From the NCBI GenBank assembly GCA_947471745.1, contig CANJKZ010001109.1:2728001-2792000 (forward strand): DNA of 64,000 bases, read 5' to 3'. The notes beneath the pieces were generated by a model that was given only the letters and a program-made list of their open reading frames with translations, was not told the DNA's origin and did no database searches. The stretch's first letter is position 1. The number at the start of each line of letters is the position of its first letter. Positions 38,601 through 53,600 of this stretch are shown here, piece after piece. Both the position numbers and the translations under genes were made by a program. The DNA is from Closterium sp. Naga37s-1 (Eukaryota; Streptophyta; Zygnematophyceae; Desmidiales; Closteriaceae).

Positions 38601-41600
38601 GGAGAAAAAGGGGGGGCCCAGCAAGGAGGGAAGGGGAGACCCAGAAAGGAGGGGGCAACAATGAGTAAGGTGGGGCGGGGAGGAGGCTAGGCACTCACAT
38701 GTCAATGAGCCATGTCATCTGAGCCACCACGCCCAAGCCTACACTCAGACTGTTGTTGGAAACGTCCCTGTCATGCATGCATGCACGAGGGATGCATGCA
38801 CGTGGGATGCAAGCACGTGGGATGCAGGCACGTAGGATGCAGGCACGTGGAATGCAGGCACGTGGGATGCAGGCACGTGGGATGCATGCACGTGGGATGC
38901 AGGCACGTGGGATGCAGGACGTCGGATGCAGGCACGTGGGATGCAGGCGAGGGGAAAAGGTAAGGCTAGGCAAGAACATTCATTGGCAAAGGGAGAGCAA
39001 TGATCAAACATATTCAAAGCCCATGAAGTGAGGCATACAGCACATTCATGGCGGTGAGGCGTACAGCACATTCATGGCGGTGAGGCGGGTGAAGGTGGTG
39101 GGAATGCCACCCGTGAACTCATTGCTGGCCAGCTGCCTGCAGGCACGAATGGACCGCGCAGCAGGGCACGGGGAGAGAGTTGGGGCAAGGAAACACAAGG
39201 GTACAGGTGTGGACGATGAAGCCAGGCGGAGAGATGAGGGCAGAGAGAAAGGGGCCAACTTTATGGGATGCTGGTAATGAGTGCAAGGAAGCACGGCAGA
39301 TAGGGGCTGGGCTTACAGGAAAGAGAGTTGCGGCAGTGCAAGGTGAGGTGGAATGGGGCCACTAAAGGCATTGTAGCAAAGTGCTCTGGATGGGAAGGGG
39401 AGGAGACCCCCCGAAATGATCAATATGGTGTTTCATGGCCTGGGAGCTGGAGACTGGCTCCTTGCAATACCGTTCAGCCATGACCTGTGCTTCACCTCTG
39501 GGCAGCGGCCACTTCCCTGGCCTTCTGGAAGGGACTCCCTTTCAACCTCCCATCCGGGAAACTGCACGTACAGAAGGAAGAACCCATTTTGGAGCTCACC
39601 CTACCTAATCGTCTTCTACGCTGCAGGGACGGAGCAGACAGGACCACCAAGCACAACAACCTCGTCAATATGGAACCACTACCACTCCTAGCCCACATGG
39701 ACCCCCAGCTCTGCCTCCTCCTCCTCTTCAACCGATGCGTCAGTCGGTGAGCTTCATTCCTCGCCCGACCGGCCCCCTGGAGGTACCAAGGCCTTCTCTG
39801 CACGTTCCTGGACTCTTGGGGTACTGGGCCTTACTGCCTACCTTGCTTCCATAATCTCCACCGCGTACCTGCTCTGGACCACACCCTCCGTTGATCTACG
39901 CAGCTGCTCTGCCTTACGGACTCAGACCCTACCTCCAGCACGGCTCTCCCTTCGTGCCTAGCGGGCGTGACGCTATCCAGCGGAGGCACCAGCCCTAAAA
40001 CCAAAACACCAAGAACCCAACGGCTTAGAGCTGCAACAGGCACTCTCACTGGTGGTTCAATCGGCCTGCTACATCCGACAGTTGAATGACACGTGCGGCA
40101 TGCTGCGCAACCCCCTGCTTGACCACACCCAGAAGTTGCGGTTGCTGCTCGGGGCCGGGGCTGGGGATTGGCGGGTGGCAGTACACGACTAGCACGACTG
40201 GCTTAGAGAGTGCAAGAATGACTGGCAAAGAATGAGCAACTCAACTCTGCGTGAATCGCCAACTGAGTGCAAGAGCTCCCTCTCGGATGAGGGTTTACAG
40301 AGGAAGAACATTTAGAGGGAATTGTGGGGTGGGAGGTGGAGCTTGAGTTGAGGAAAGGAATGTGAGACGTACATGCTTTGGATGTTGGTGGTGAAGGCAC
40401 GGGGGATGGAACCAGATAGATAGTTGAATGAGAGGTGTCTGCAACGGGAGGGGGGAAGAAAGAGCAGCGCTAAAGTCCATGAACAGGGGGGCGGGACAGA
40501 GCGAGCAACGAAATGGTGAGAGAGCGAGGGTTGGGAGGGGCAAGCGGCGTGGATGCTGGGAACTTACATTGCAGTGAGGGCTGTTAGGGCAGAGAGGGTG
40601 GCGGGGATGGTGCCTTCAAGATGGTTGTAACCCAAAGCTCTGAAACAAGATGAAGGCAGAGCTGTAAGTTGCATATGCAGGTAAGTACTGGGGTTGACAA
40701 GATATGCATTCACTGGGTTTCAGCTTAACGGATTGGAAACAGCACCTAAGAAGGATGACAGAATGGGATGGGGACATGGCAGCATGACAGTATGGGAACA
40801 TGGCAGCATGCCAGCATGGAATCATGGCACGATGAACACGGGGAGTCATGGCAGTGGCTCACAGGTATTGCAGGTTCAGGAAAGATGAGAAGCTCTTAGG
40901 CACGTATCCCTCCAGGTTGTTTCCAAAGAGAGATCTGCAGTGCGTGCCACCAGGCACGAAACGCACGGCACGAGGATTACACAAGGAGGGACTTGCGCAG
41001 AATCACAGCACACCTGATGACCTCTCCTGCCTGCCTGGTGGCCTCTCCTACTGCAGCTGCAGCAATGAGCCTAGCTATTCCCACACTCGTACAACGAAAT
41101 GCTTGGGCCTCTGCGTCATGTCTGGTGATGTGACTGAAGGTTGCGAATTCTGCACACTGCACTCACAGGCTGGTGAGTGCGGTGAGGTGCGAGATGTCAT
41201 CAGACAACAGCCCCTGCCGCCGCGGCTCATCCCCATTCACATTGCTGCATGGGCAGGGGGACAAGGGCAGGGGGACAATGGCAAGGGGACAAGAGAACAG
41301 GAACAGCGGCAGTCGAGGGGACAAGGGCAGGGAGTCTAGGGATTTGGGACAAGGGCATGCTTGCGAAACTTCCCACACTTGAACAAGGAGAGACCACGCC
41401 CATGGCATGCATGGTTCCAGCCGGTGCGTCGTGTGTGCAGCAGCAAGGGCGGTAGGTGTGTGGCAATGGCAATGGCTCACAGATACTGAAGGTTGTAGAG
41501 GTGAGTCACCCAGGCAGGGAATTCCAAGGCCCGCAGGAACGACAAATCACTGCAGGGGAGAATGCAGTGGGATGGCAAGGGGACGGCACAGGGATAAAGT

Positions 41601-44600
41601 CACGGTAGAGGGCTGGGCTCGTGCTAAATGGGGAGTCAGTGAAAACCTTCTCGTACACGTGAACAAGCATGCTTTATTTGAACTACTCTTGGACCCGTAT
41701 GCAGCTGACTCAAAGTGCAGTGAGGGCTGTGAGGTATCGGATCTCCCTGGGTATCTCCCCCATGGCATTGGTGAGCGAACTGAGTGTCCTGCGCACATGC
41801 ACATGCACACACATGGAGAAGAGTCAACACCACCAAGGCACAATAAGAGTCAACACTACCAAGGCACAATGAGAGTCAACACTACCAAGGCACAATGAGA
41901 GTCAACACTACCAAAGCACAATGAGAGTCAACACTACCAAAGCACAATGAGAGTCAACATTACCAAAGCACAATGAGAGTCAACACTACCAAAGCACAAT
42001 TAGAGTCAACACTACCAAAGCACAATGAGAGTCAACACTACCAAAGCACAATGAGAGTCAACACTACCAAAGCACAATGAGAGTCAACACTGCTACCAAG
42101 GCACAATGAGAGTTAACACTACCAAAGCACAATGAGAGTCAACACTACCAAAGCACAATGAGAGTCAACACTGCTACCAAGGCTATAAGAGGCGACAAGA
42201 AGGTCAGTTCACACACTGACTGATTTGAACTACACGAGTTGACGCATCAAGGCAGCACCGGCTCCCAGCGCACCGGAATCGAGCTTACAGGCTTTGAAGA
42301 TTCTCCAGATGAGAGAGAACGTGCAGAGCGGACAAGCTCCCCGTGAATTCCACCAAGCCAAGTATATGCCTGGTGGGTGGTTGTGAAAGGGTTGTGGGAC
42401 GTACGAGAAGCTTTGGGGCGGGTGGACGGTGGGGCACACGACATGGGGCTTGTACACAAGTTGCTGGAGAAATGTGCGTGGCGTGCAGCAATGTGGGCAG
42501 CATGGCATATGTGCGAAATGGGAGTGCCAACTGCATGCTGAGTGGCACAGTTATCGGGGCATGTGAGCTGAGAGGAGGGCGTGGCAGTGTGCAGAGCATA
42601 CAGCGATTGCAGGTTGGAGAGGGAGGAGAGCCAGGCCAGTCCCTCGTAGGTGCCAGTCAGCTGGCTGCCGTCTGCTCCCATGGCTCTGAGGACATGCCAC
42701 ACATGCAGTCAGCCATGCTGCACATGCAGTCAGCCAATCCACACAAGCAATCACCCATGCCATACATGCAATCAGCAATGCCAAACATGCAGGTCAGTGG
42801 TAGAACGAACATTAACTGTGAGAAAGGAGCAAGAATTGGCGATAACCTTTGTTTGGCTGTAGAGGAGAGAAGGAGCGCAGTGCATTGTATTGCCAGCAGC
42901 GGAGGCGGGGCACGTACAGGAGAGTGAGCTTGGAGAGACTTGCGAGAGATGGGACAGGGCCCATCAACTTGTCGTTTGTGAGATCTCTATGGACGTGGGG
43001 AGGCACGACGCAAGATCGAAGGAAGGAGAGAGGCGGAATGAGGCGTGCAGTGCGATTCCTTGGTACAGATCACATCCAAGCTGCTGCACCAACCGCTGCA
43101 GAGCGTGCAAAGGTAGCAAGCAGGGGGGGTTGGTTGTGGCTTATCAAACAAGTGGGCTGTGAGATGGGGGGATCATGGACGATTAAGCACAGCTGCCATT
43201 GGCAAGAACAGGAGGGACTGTGATGGGTGGCAAAAGAGTAATGGCAAAGTGCATGCAATGCAGAGTGGATGGAGTGGCGGGGAGGGTGGGTGGGGACGGA
43301 CAGGTACTGCAGAGCAGCGAGGTTGGTGATGGAGGCGGGTATGGCGGCGCTGCCATCCACCGCCACGGCCTTTGAATCCCTGCCACCCACCACACGCACG
43401 CAACCACACCATGCTCACATCCCTTCCCACCCCTTCAAACCACCCCTTTACACATCCCCTCCCACCACCCCGCCTCCACCACTTTTCCCAACGCCCCCTC
43501 TTCCATGCCCCTACCCCATCCCACTCAGTCGTCTCCTCCCAATTCTTGCCCCCATTTCTCAACACCGCTCACAGTCCAGCCCATTCAGAACAGAAACAAA
43601 GTGATGCACAGGAATCAGTGCATGTGTTGCGGAGGTTTCTAGACTCCAGGAGAGCCGAGGCGCGTGAATCACGCGATTGGAGTGAAGCGCACGTGATAGA
43701 GAAATGCAACCCAGGTGGGTGTATTTGTGGTGTCAGGCCAGGGTGCACATGTCGAAATCTCCCCTATGAAAATCTCCGCACTCCTCGACAGGGGCGGTTC
43801 CTTGGCATACGATACCATGTGCCACCAATTCACACTTCCGAGCCTCCTGTGCCGCACAGTCACCTGGGGATTGTAAATTTCGGGTGGTCAGGCCTTTTTT
43901 TGGAGATGCCGAACATCCCTGCCACTGCGCGAAACATTCCCTTGGCACATTCATGGCTGCGAGGGAACATTTTCTCCATGTGCACGGGAACGCTCTCTCA
44001 CTATTGTTTGCGGGCAACTCATCCTCTGCTGCGCCTCAAATATAACCTTTGACTCAGTGGGTAGCGAAGCATTAGAAATGAGGGTGGTCACGTGGGGCAA
44101 TGGTGGGAGCAATGGGGACAATGGAGGCATTGGCACTCACAATGAGATGACCAGTCCGTTGGGGCTGCATGTCACGCCCGGCCACGCAGAGCAAGCAGTG
44201 GTGCCGTTGATGTTGCCCGCCCACGCGCCCCACGTCGCCTGCACCTTCACAATCTCGCTCACTACGCATGCAATGAGCGCTCGACAGAATGAGGGGAGGG
44301 TTGATGAACGTCGTAACCCTATACGGTATATTGTTACATCCAATCTACTCAATAGCTCTCAGAGCCAAAATGTTGCTGACCCAAACCTGACCTTGACACG
44401 AATCTGGCCCTAAGCTAACCCGAAAGTCACCCCAAAGAAAATTTGTAGCTACAGGCTGTAGCTACAATATATGTACATAGTATGAGGGCCAACAGTTTTG
44501 GGACGCACAGGCACAGGCGGCTCAGGCACAGTCTGCAGCTCAGGCACTGTTATCTGCGCGCGTTACAACAGTCCAATTCAGCGAGCTCACGTTGCGACGC

Positions 44601-47600
44601 CTCCAAAGCCACGGGCCTTACGGACGCGGACGCGGCCGCGGTGGCGGCGGCATCAAGCTTGAGGAGTTGCGAGCGCTGGGCGCGGATGGGCCGAGCAACG
44701 GCAGGAGACAGCACGCGCTGGTTAGGCCGATGGGGGGCTTCTCGCTGCGGCAGTGGGTGATTGGCGGAAGAGAAGGAGCAATCTGCGGCGGTGGAAAGCC
44801 GCAAGGGCCGCGCAAATGAGAAGCTGCGCTGCTGTATCTGTACGCATTGACCACTGAGGCGCAACGCGGCTGCGCGTGGGAGAGGAACGAGTTTTATGTA
44901 TGGCAGACATTGGAACTCGTTTAATGTACGGTGGACTAGTAGTACATTCCTCCTCCTAGACATCTGCTAACTGCATCGGTGTGGCAAGAATTCATGGTGT
45001 AGCTACTTCACCCAAAATTGCAGGTCAAAAAAGTAACTTCAATGTTTTGTGGAGTTACTTTCCCCAGGCAATTGGCTCACGCCCAGACCCAACAGGTGTC
45101 AGCTGTGAAGTTCGGGTCAGCTTCGCGACAGGTCTGTGTCCTGGTTTTCAGGTTTGGCGCCGACCAGAGTGAGCGCGTTTCATCGCGCGCCTCGGCTATC
45201 CTGACATGACGGTCCGCGAAGTCAATGGCGACGTTACAAGACTGAGAACTCTCGCAAACTTTGCCGGCGGCAAAAACAAAAGCAGAGGGATCTGAATACT
45301 CGATTGAAGTTAGGGTTCTGTCAGATGACTGTAACATACAACATGTTTTAAAGAAGAAACTGAGAATATGGAGAAAATCCATCAAATGGTTTCTGAAGAA
45401 ACATGTGTTGCTAAACATTGGAGCAAAGCCAAAGCAAACAACCTTCTTCACCGACTTCGACGTCTGCCGCTCCACCTCCTTCAGCCATTTTTAAAGACGA
45501 CCAACACGTCGCTTTTCTTCGCGATCGGCCTCACCCACACATTGCGAGTCTTCCTATCCTTCAGCAGAAGAAATTAGAGGCTACCGTCGTTGTCGGCCAC
45601 CCGAAATGGCCCGCAGAGGTCGATGTGCACCATATCGAGCGCATTTTTGGCATCCGATCCTTGGTCTGGGAAGGTGTGCCGTGCATGTCTTCCGCGACGC
45701 AGGAGGCACACGGAAGATCAGCTGCGGTTGACTTCTTGATGTCCAGACCGGCGGCGACCTCGTGTTTCGCCGAGCTCTTGATCGTGTCGACGCCGACGTG
45801 CGCAAGCCGTGCGTGCATCATGTCCGGGGTCAACTTCGTCGCCGACGCGATAGTCCGCAGAGCTACTACCTCCATCAAAGTCATCGTCGACTTTGTCGAG
45901 CAGGGGCGCAGGTCGGTGCAAAGAATTCTGCCGGAGTAGCGTGCTCGACCAAGGACATCGCCGGCAGAAGACACCAGCAGCATCTCTCCGCCGTCGTCCT
46001 GCAGCTTCACGCCGTTCTCCTTGAGTTGGCCAGCAGACAGCAGGTTCGCGTGCACACCCAGAACGTAGAGTACGTCGGGGACGAGGACCTGCTTCCCGGC
46101 CTCCCCTTGCAGAGCAACGGTGCCGCTGCCTTCGACGCTCTGAAGTGCCCCGTTGAAGCCGCGGACGTGGCGAACGTCGCCGCTCGGCTGCATGTCGAAA
46201 AAGGCCTCCTTCGTCCCCATCAGATGGTGGGAGCAGCCGCTGTCGAGCAGCACAACAATCGGATTGGCCTGCACAGCAGCAGCGACCGCCTTGAAGTCTT
46301 TGTCAACCTCCAGCGCTAGTGAGATCGTCGGCTCCACCACGCTGACCATCGAGCACGAAGCCTCCTCGCCACGAGCATTGCCACCAGAGGAGTCAGCATC
46401 CTTTGTCGAAGTCGTCTTCGACGGCTGCTTCTCCTTGCGTGGCTGGTTGTCCCGATGACAACGGCCATCTTCTCCCTTTCTGCAGTTGGCGTCCCCGTCG
46501 TCATCACACTCGTCTCGGTCGGGGCAGTCGTACGAGAGGTGGTCGGGAGCATCGCAGATGTAGCAACGGCGACCTTCTCGACGCGAGCTACTGCTGCCGC
46601 GATCTCCACCTTTCGCCGACTTCCCGCGGTCGGCGCCCTCCGTCGATTTCGCGTTCGACGACTTCCCACCACCGCCTCCAGCAGACTTCCCACGCTGCCC
46701 CTGTTGGCGTCCCTACTTCGCCGGGCCAACATATTTGGCATGCGGAAGCAATTCTGCAGGTCGCTCAGACTCCTGCATGAACTCGTCCCGGATGATGTGG
46801 CTCGAAAGCGAGTCCTCGTTCAAAGTTTCGCGCGTGCTAGGAATTTTCAACATACGGCGCATCAGATTGTAGCCCGAGGGGAGGCCGCTGATGACATGGG
46901 TGACGTACGACGCCACCGAGTAGTCGACGACGGCCATCCGCAGATCTGCCAAGTCTCGCCGCGCTCGATTGCAGTGCTCGGTCGCAGATTCTTGCTCCCC
47001 CATCCGAATGTTGGTCAACTTCTTCTCCAGTTGACTGATGAAGAGGTCGACGGTCGCTTTGTAGGTGCGCATGATGTACTGTCACGCTTGGTAGCCAGCA
47101 TCCACCCGTTGTTTGCACGACTTCAATGCGACCTGCACCAGAGGTGAGCAACACCTCGAAATAACCATGAAGGTCAGTAGATGAGGAGCGTGAAATTCTG
47201 TCCAGAGTTCAGAGTCATGTGCGTCCGGCGTCGCAACATTGCCGTTGATGAACTTCTTTAATCCGGCGATCTCCAGCTGCGGCTCAATGGATTCAATCCA
47301 CGTGATCAAGTCTTGTCGACCTTTGAGCGACTTCGGCACAGCGATCTTGTCCGGCAAGAATTTAAATTATTCGTATGCCCGCGCGATGCCTCCGTCTCGA
47401 CCAGCCGACGCATGAGTCGCCGAAGTTGGCCTGACTCCACTCCGCAGATGAGATAAACGTCGACCATCGATGTTGCCGTTCGAGCTGCCTCCAGTCGCAG
47501 ACGATCGCAACACTTGCGCCTGCATTCCGCCAACGCTGCCGTCGGCGGGCCAAATTGTCAAACTCATATGCTATAGTCTGTGTAGGCTGTAGTGGGGTAG

Positions 47601-50600
47601 ACAATATGGGGTACAACACTTTTAGGTTTTCCTACTTGTACCTACCTGCTTGCTAGTTCATTAATTCCTTTCTCATTTCTTCACATGGTATAGAGCAGGT
47701 TCCCTAGTGGGAACACTTCTCAGGGCCCACCACGATAATTTTTTTTCCTGCCCGGAGCGCGCTTCGCTCCTGCCCGAGTCGCGCCCCGTGTGCCCTCCCT
47801 ACCGTCGCGCCCTCTCACGGCCCCTCACGGCCCCTTCGTGTCGCCCTTAGCGGCCCCTCTCACGGCCCTTCGCGGCCCCTTACGGCCCCTCGCGCCGCCC
47901 TTACGGCCCCTCGCGCCGCCCTTACGGCCCCTCGTGCCACCCTTACGGCCCCTTACGGCCTCTCGCGCCGCCCGTCGGCCCCTCGCGCCGCCCTTAGCGG
48001 CCCCTTACGGCCCCTCACGCCGCCCTTACGGCCCCTTACGGCCCCTCGCGCTGCCCGTCGGCCCCTCGCGCCGCCCTCGTCGGCCCCTTACGGCCCCTCG
48101 CGCCGCCCTCGTAGGCCCCTTACGGCCCCTCGCGCCGCCCTCGTCGGCCCCTTACGGCCCCTCGCGCCGCCCTCGTCGGCCCCTTACAGCCCCTCGCGCC
48201 GCCCTTCTCGGCCCCTTTGCGGCCCACCGTCGCCGCCCCTACTGCAGCAGCCGCAGCCGTCACCAGCAGCAGCCGCAGCCGTCACCAGCAGCAGCCACCG
48301 GCGCGCCTCGGCCCGACCCTGCCGGCGCGCCTCGGCCCGTACCTGCCGGCGCGCCTCGGCCCGTCCCTAGCGGCGCGCCTCGGCCCGTCCCTGCCGGCGC
48401 GCCTCGACTCGTCCCTGCCGACGCGCCTCGGCTCTACCTGCGCACCTCGGCCCGTCCCTGCCGGTGCGCCTCGGCCCTGCCCCACCACTTGCGGCCCTCT
48501 GCCCTGGTAAGAGCGTCGCCGCACTGCTGCTCCAGCTACTACTGTTGCTGCTGCTGCTACTGCTGCTACTGCTACTACTGCTGTCATGGCTACCCCTAGC
48601 GTCCTCGTCTTTGATGCTGAGGGTAGGGCTGTTGACTTTGAGGTCTGGGTCGATGATCTGCAGCTTTTCCTACAGTGCGATAGGAAAGACGGTCTCTCAC
48701 TGTTCGATCTCACCTCTGGCGCCTCTCCTGCCCCTGCTGCTGATGCTGACAGCCCTGTTCGCTCACAGTGGGCTACACACGATGCTGCTGCCCGTCTTGC
48801 TGTGCATAGTCACTTGCCGTCCACTGAGCGCGCGCACTTTAGTCAGTACAAGAGTGCTAAGACCTTGTACGACGCTGTCATTGCACGCTACTCTTCCCCT
48901 GCCACTGCTGCCCTTAGCCGCCTCATGTTGCCGTACCTGTTCCCTGACCTAGCCGCCTTTCCCACAGTCGCTGACCTCATTACGCACCTTCGCACTAGTG
49001 ACACCCGCTACCGCGCTGCGCTTCCTGCTGAGTTCTGCGCCAAGAACCCCCCCCCCATGTACATCACCCTCTACTACATAGTCACCCGGCTCCCTGACTC
49101 CCTTCGCTTAGTCAGGGACCACTTCCTCTCAGTTTGCCCCACCACACTCACCGTTGACCTCCTCGAGGAGCGCCTCCTGGCAGCAGAGAAGAGCATAGTC
49201 GCTGTAGGAGCCTCTCGTGGTGACCCTCGTACCCCCGTCTTTGAGGGGTGTTCCCCCTCCCCCCTCTTGCCCTCTGTTGCTTCTGCTGCTGCGGCCGACC
49301 TCGTTGGTTTCGAGTCGGTCGGCGCTGCGTCTGCCCCTAGCGGGAGACGCCGCACAGGCAAGGGCAAGGGGGGCAAGGGCGCTGGAGGGGCTGGCGGGGG
49401 CGGTGGAGGTGGCGGTGGAGGCAGTGGAGGGGGTGGGGGTGGTGGTGGGAGTGGTGGCGGGGGTGGAGGTGTCGGTGGCAGTAGTGGAGGCGGAGGAGGC
49501 GGCGGCGGTGGCGGTGGGAGCGGAGGCGGCGGAGGCGGCGGCGGCGGCGGCGGCGGTGGAGCTGGTCGCGGCTCTGCACAGAGGAGTGGCTCCGGTGGTG
49601 GTCAGCGCCAGCAGCAGCAGCGCACTCGTGAGACCCCGTCCCCCCAGTAGCTTCGTGAGTGGTACGCTGGGCGTCAGCGAGGTGGGGGTACTGGTCCCTG
49701 TACCTACGTCCTCCGTACTGGCGACCGCGCTGGTGAGCAGTGCGGGGGCTCGCACTCCACCCAGCGCTGCTTCGGCCGCCTGACGGACGCTTGGCGTCAC
49801 CAGTTCCCTGACGCCACTGAGATCCCTCGCTGGGGAGAGCTGTCTAGGGCGGGGGTTGCTATCTTTGATCTTGACTATGATGCTATCCTTGCTGCCATGT
49901 ATGCTGTGTCTACTAGTGATGAGGGTGACTGTTACCTGTGTGTTCCGCCTGACCCGGGCATTGAGGCTGCTGCTCTAGGTGCTGGTGAGGCTGCTGCTTT
50001 AGGTGCTAGTGCGTCTGCTGCCCCAGGTGCTGGTGAGTCTGCTCTCTCAGGTACCACGTCGGCTCAGGCCTTACACACCTTCACCCTTGACTCGGGTGCT
50101 TCCCGCTCCTTCTTTCGAGACCGCACCACGCTTACGCCGCTTAGTCGGCCGGTTGCGGTCTCCCTGGCGGACCCCTCTGGGGGTCCTGTCCTTGCTAGCT
50201 TCTCCACTGTCTTACCGTGTCCGGCAGTCCCCTCTGGCACCCTGTCAGGTCTCTACCTCCCCTCGTTCTCTACGAACTTGGTGAGTGGTGCTGATCTACA
50301 GGATCGGGGGGTTGACCAGTTCACTCCTGCGAGTCAGCGGGTGACCCACTGTACGTGTGCTCGGACGGGCCGACACTTGGCCACGTTTACCCGTCGATCG
50401 GGGTCGAGCCTGTACACACTGACTACTGAGTCTCCTCCGGTTGCTGCGTCTGGTCAGGTAGCTGCGTCGAGTCAGGTGTTTGCTGCAGCGTCCAGGTCTG
50501 GTCCTGAGTCTGCTCCCTGCTCGTGTCGTCTCCTGTCCCACCAGACTCTCCATTAGCACCACCGCCTTGGTCACCCCTCCCTGCCTCGTCTCCGAGGCAT

Positions 50601-53600
50601 GGCCTCCCGTGTCCTTGTCTCTGGTCTCCCCCGGTCCCTCCCTCCCCTCCCTCCGGGGCCTGCCCCTACCTGCGTTCCCTGCGTCGAGGGGCGGCAGCGC
50701 GCCGCCCCTCACTCCTCCGAGTTTCCTCCGACAGAGGCTCCCCTGCAGACTCTTCACATGGACGTGTGGGGCCCCGCCCGCGTCCGTGGCCAGGGTCACG
50801 AGCGTTACTTCCTGTTGGTGGTTGACGACTACTCGCGTTACACCACGGTGTTCCCCTTGCGCAGCAAGGGTGACGTCACTGATGTGTTGATCGACTGGAT
50901 CCGCGCAGCTCTTCTCCAGCTCAGAGAGAGTTTCGGCTCGGACTTTCCTGTTCTGCGTCTGCACTCTGACAGAGGCGGGGAGTTTTCCTCTGCCCGTCTA
51001 GGAGCCTTCTGTCGTGCACAGGGCATCCGCCAGACCTTCACGCTTCCGGCCTCTCCACAGCAGAATGGGATTGCTGAGCGCCGCATTGGCATGGTCATGG
51101 ACGTCGCTCGTATGTCCATGATCCATGCGGCTGCCCCCCATTTTCTGTGGCCGTTTGCGGTTCAGTACGCAGCGCATCAGCTCAACCTTCAGCCCCGGGT
51201 CTCCTTGCCAGAGACCTCCCCCACCTTGCGGTGGACGGGGAAGGTTGGCGATGCGTCTGCGTTTCGGGTCTGGGGATCTCGGGCGTTTGTCCGCGACTTG
51301 TCTGCGGACAAGCTGTCCCCCCGTGCTGTTCCCTGCGTCTTCCTTGGCTTCCCCCCTGACGCGCCTGGTTGGCAGTTTTACCACCCCACCTCGCGCCGTG
51401 TTCTGTCCTCCCAGGACGTCACCTTTGACGAGTCGGTGCCTTACTACCGCCTCTTCCCCTACCGCACTGCGCCCCTCCCCCCGCCGCCGCTCTTCCTTGC
51501 GCCAGGTCCTCCCCCGGTAGACCCTCTCCCCCCTCAGGGTCCTGCCCCGTCAGGTGTGTCCCAGGTAGACGCAGTCGAGCCTGTCGAGGTAGCTGTTGAC
51601 TCTGGTGCTGCTAGGGGCGCTGAGCCTGCGGGTGCCGGGTCTGGGGGTGCTGAGCCTAGGGGTGCAGAGCCTGGGGGTGCTGAGTCTAGGGGTGCTGAGC
51701 CTGGGGGTGCTGAGCCTGGGGGTGCTGAGTCTGGGGGTGCTGAGCCTGGGGGTGCTGAGCCTGGGGGTGCTGAGCCTGGGGGTGCTGAGCCTGGGGGTTT
51801 GGAGCCTGGGGGCGCGGAGCCTGGGGGTGCTGGGTCTGCTCGTGTGGCCTCTGGCGGTGCTTCGTCGAGGCGGGAGCTACTCTCTCCGCAGGAGCTGCGC
51901 GAGTGGTTTGACCGGCGCTGGAGCCGTGCTGCTAGAGCTGGAGGTACTACTGTTGCTGCTGGTCCTGGAGGTGCTCGTACTGGCGGTACTGGAGCTGCTG
52001 GGACTGGGGGTGCTACTGGGGCTGCTGGAGGTACTGCTGGAGCTGCTGGCGGTACTGGAGCTGACGGTCCTGCTGGAGTTGGTGCTGCTGGAGCTGCTGG
52101 AGCTGCTGGAGCTGGAGCTGCTGGGGGTGTTGGCGCTGGTGGTTCTGCTGGCGCTGGTGCTTCTGAGGGTGCTGGAGTTGGCGCTGTTGGAGCTGGAGGT
52201 GTTGCTGGCGCTGGTGCTGCCGCTGGGGGTACTGGTGCTGTCCCTGCTGGTTCGGGAGGCGCTGCGCGGCCGAGGCCGTACTTCGTTCCGCTCCTTGAGC
52301 AGGTTCTTGGTCTCCCGCCCTCTACTGGTCCTGCTCCTCCCTTAGAGTGTCCACAGCCTGTCCAGTCGCGGTCACAGTTACAGCCCGCCTCCCCCCTACC
52401 TGCTCCTTCTCCCTACACTGGTCCTACTGGAGGTCTTGCTGAGCGTCGTGAGCCTGCGTCTCGTCCTGCGTCGCCTGTTCGTGCTGCTCGCACTAGTGGT
52501 CGTGCTCCGCGTCCGCGTCCTCCTGCGGTCCCAGGCACACACCAGATGGCACTGCGTCCTTCCACTGCTCCTCTGCGTCTCCCGTTGCCGTCTCCTCCAG
52601 AGTCCTCTCTTCCTGTTCTTGCTGACCCGAAGTCTGACTCTCTTCGTGCTGCCAGTCCTACTGTCACGCGTCTCCTGGCCACTGTTGTCACTCACCCTTC
52701 CTTTGAGTCCACTGCTGCGTCTGCCTTAGTTGCTGAGCTTGTCCACTTTGCTGCTCGCTGTCGTCTGGACTACGCCGCTAGTCTCGTTGCTGAGTCTGAG
52801 TCTGTCTGTCCTCCGTCCGTCGGGGGTGAGTGTGCTCTTAGCACGGACGTCCTTGAGGACAGGCAGGAGGAGTTCCAGTGTTTTGCTGCTGCTTTGCCTC
52901 ATCTCGTGTCCACGCTGATTGCCCCTGAGGGAGACCCGGATGCACCAGACATCCCGACTCCTCGATCGTACGCTGAGGCGATCGAGGGTCCCTACTCCTC
53001 TCAGTGGCAGTCAGCCATGGACGCAGAGATGGCTTCCTGGAAGTCCACAGGCACCTACGTCGACGAGGTTCCCCCACCTGGGGCGAACATCGTCAGTGGC
53101 ATGTGGATTTTCAGGGTGAAGCGGCCGCCGGGTTCTCCGCCTGTCTTCAAGGCGCGTTACGTGGCTCGAGGCTTCAGTCAGCGGCAGGGAGTTGACTACT
53201 TTCAGACCTTCTCTCCCACCCCGAAGATGACCACTCTTCGGGTGCTGCTGCACATAGCCGCTCAGCGAGACTACGAGCTTCACTCTCTTGACTTCAGCAC
53301 TGCTTTCCTGCAGGGCAGCCTGCACGAGGAGATCTGGCTGCGCCGCCCACCTGGCTTCACTGGGTCGTTTCCTCCTGGTACCCAGTGGAGCCTCCGGCGG
53401 CCAGTCTACGGTCTCCGCCAGGCGCCCCGTGAGTGGCACGACACACTGAGGACTACACTTGCGGCTCTTGGGTTTGCTCCTTCTACTGCCGACCCGTCGC
53501 TGTTTCTGCGCACCGACACCTCTTTGCCGCCGTTCTACATCCTCGTGTACGTCGACGACTTGGTCTTTGCCACTGCTGACACTGCTGGACTCGCCCAAGT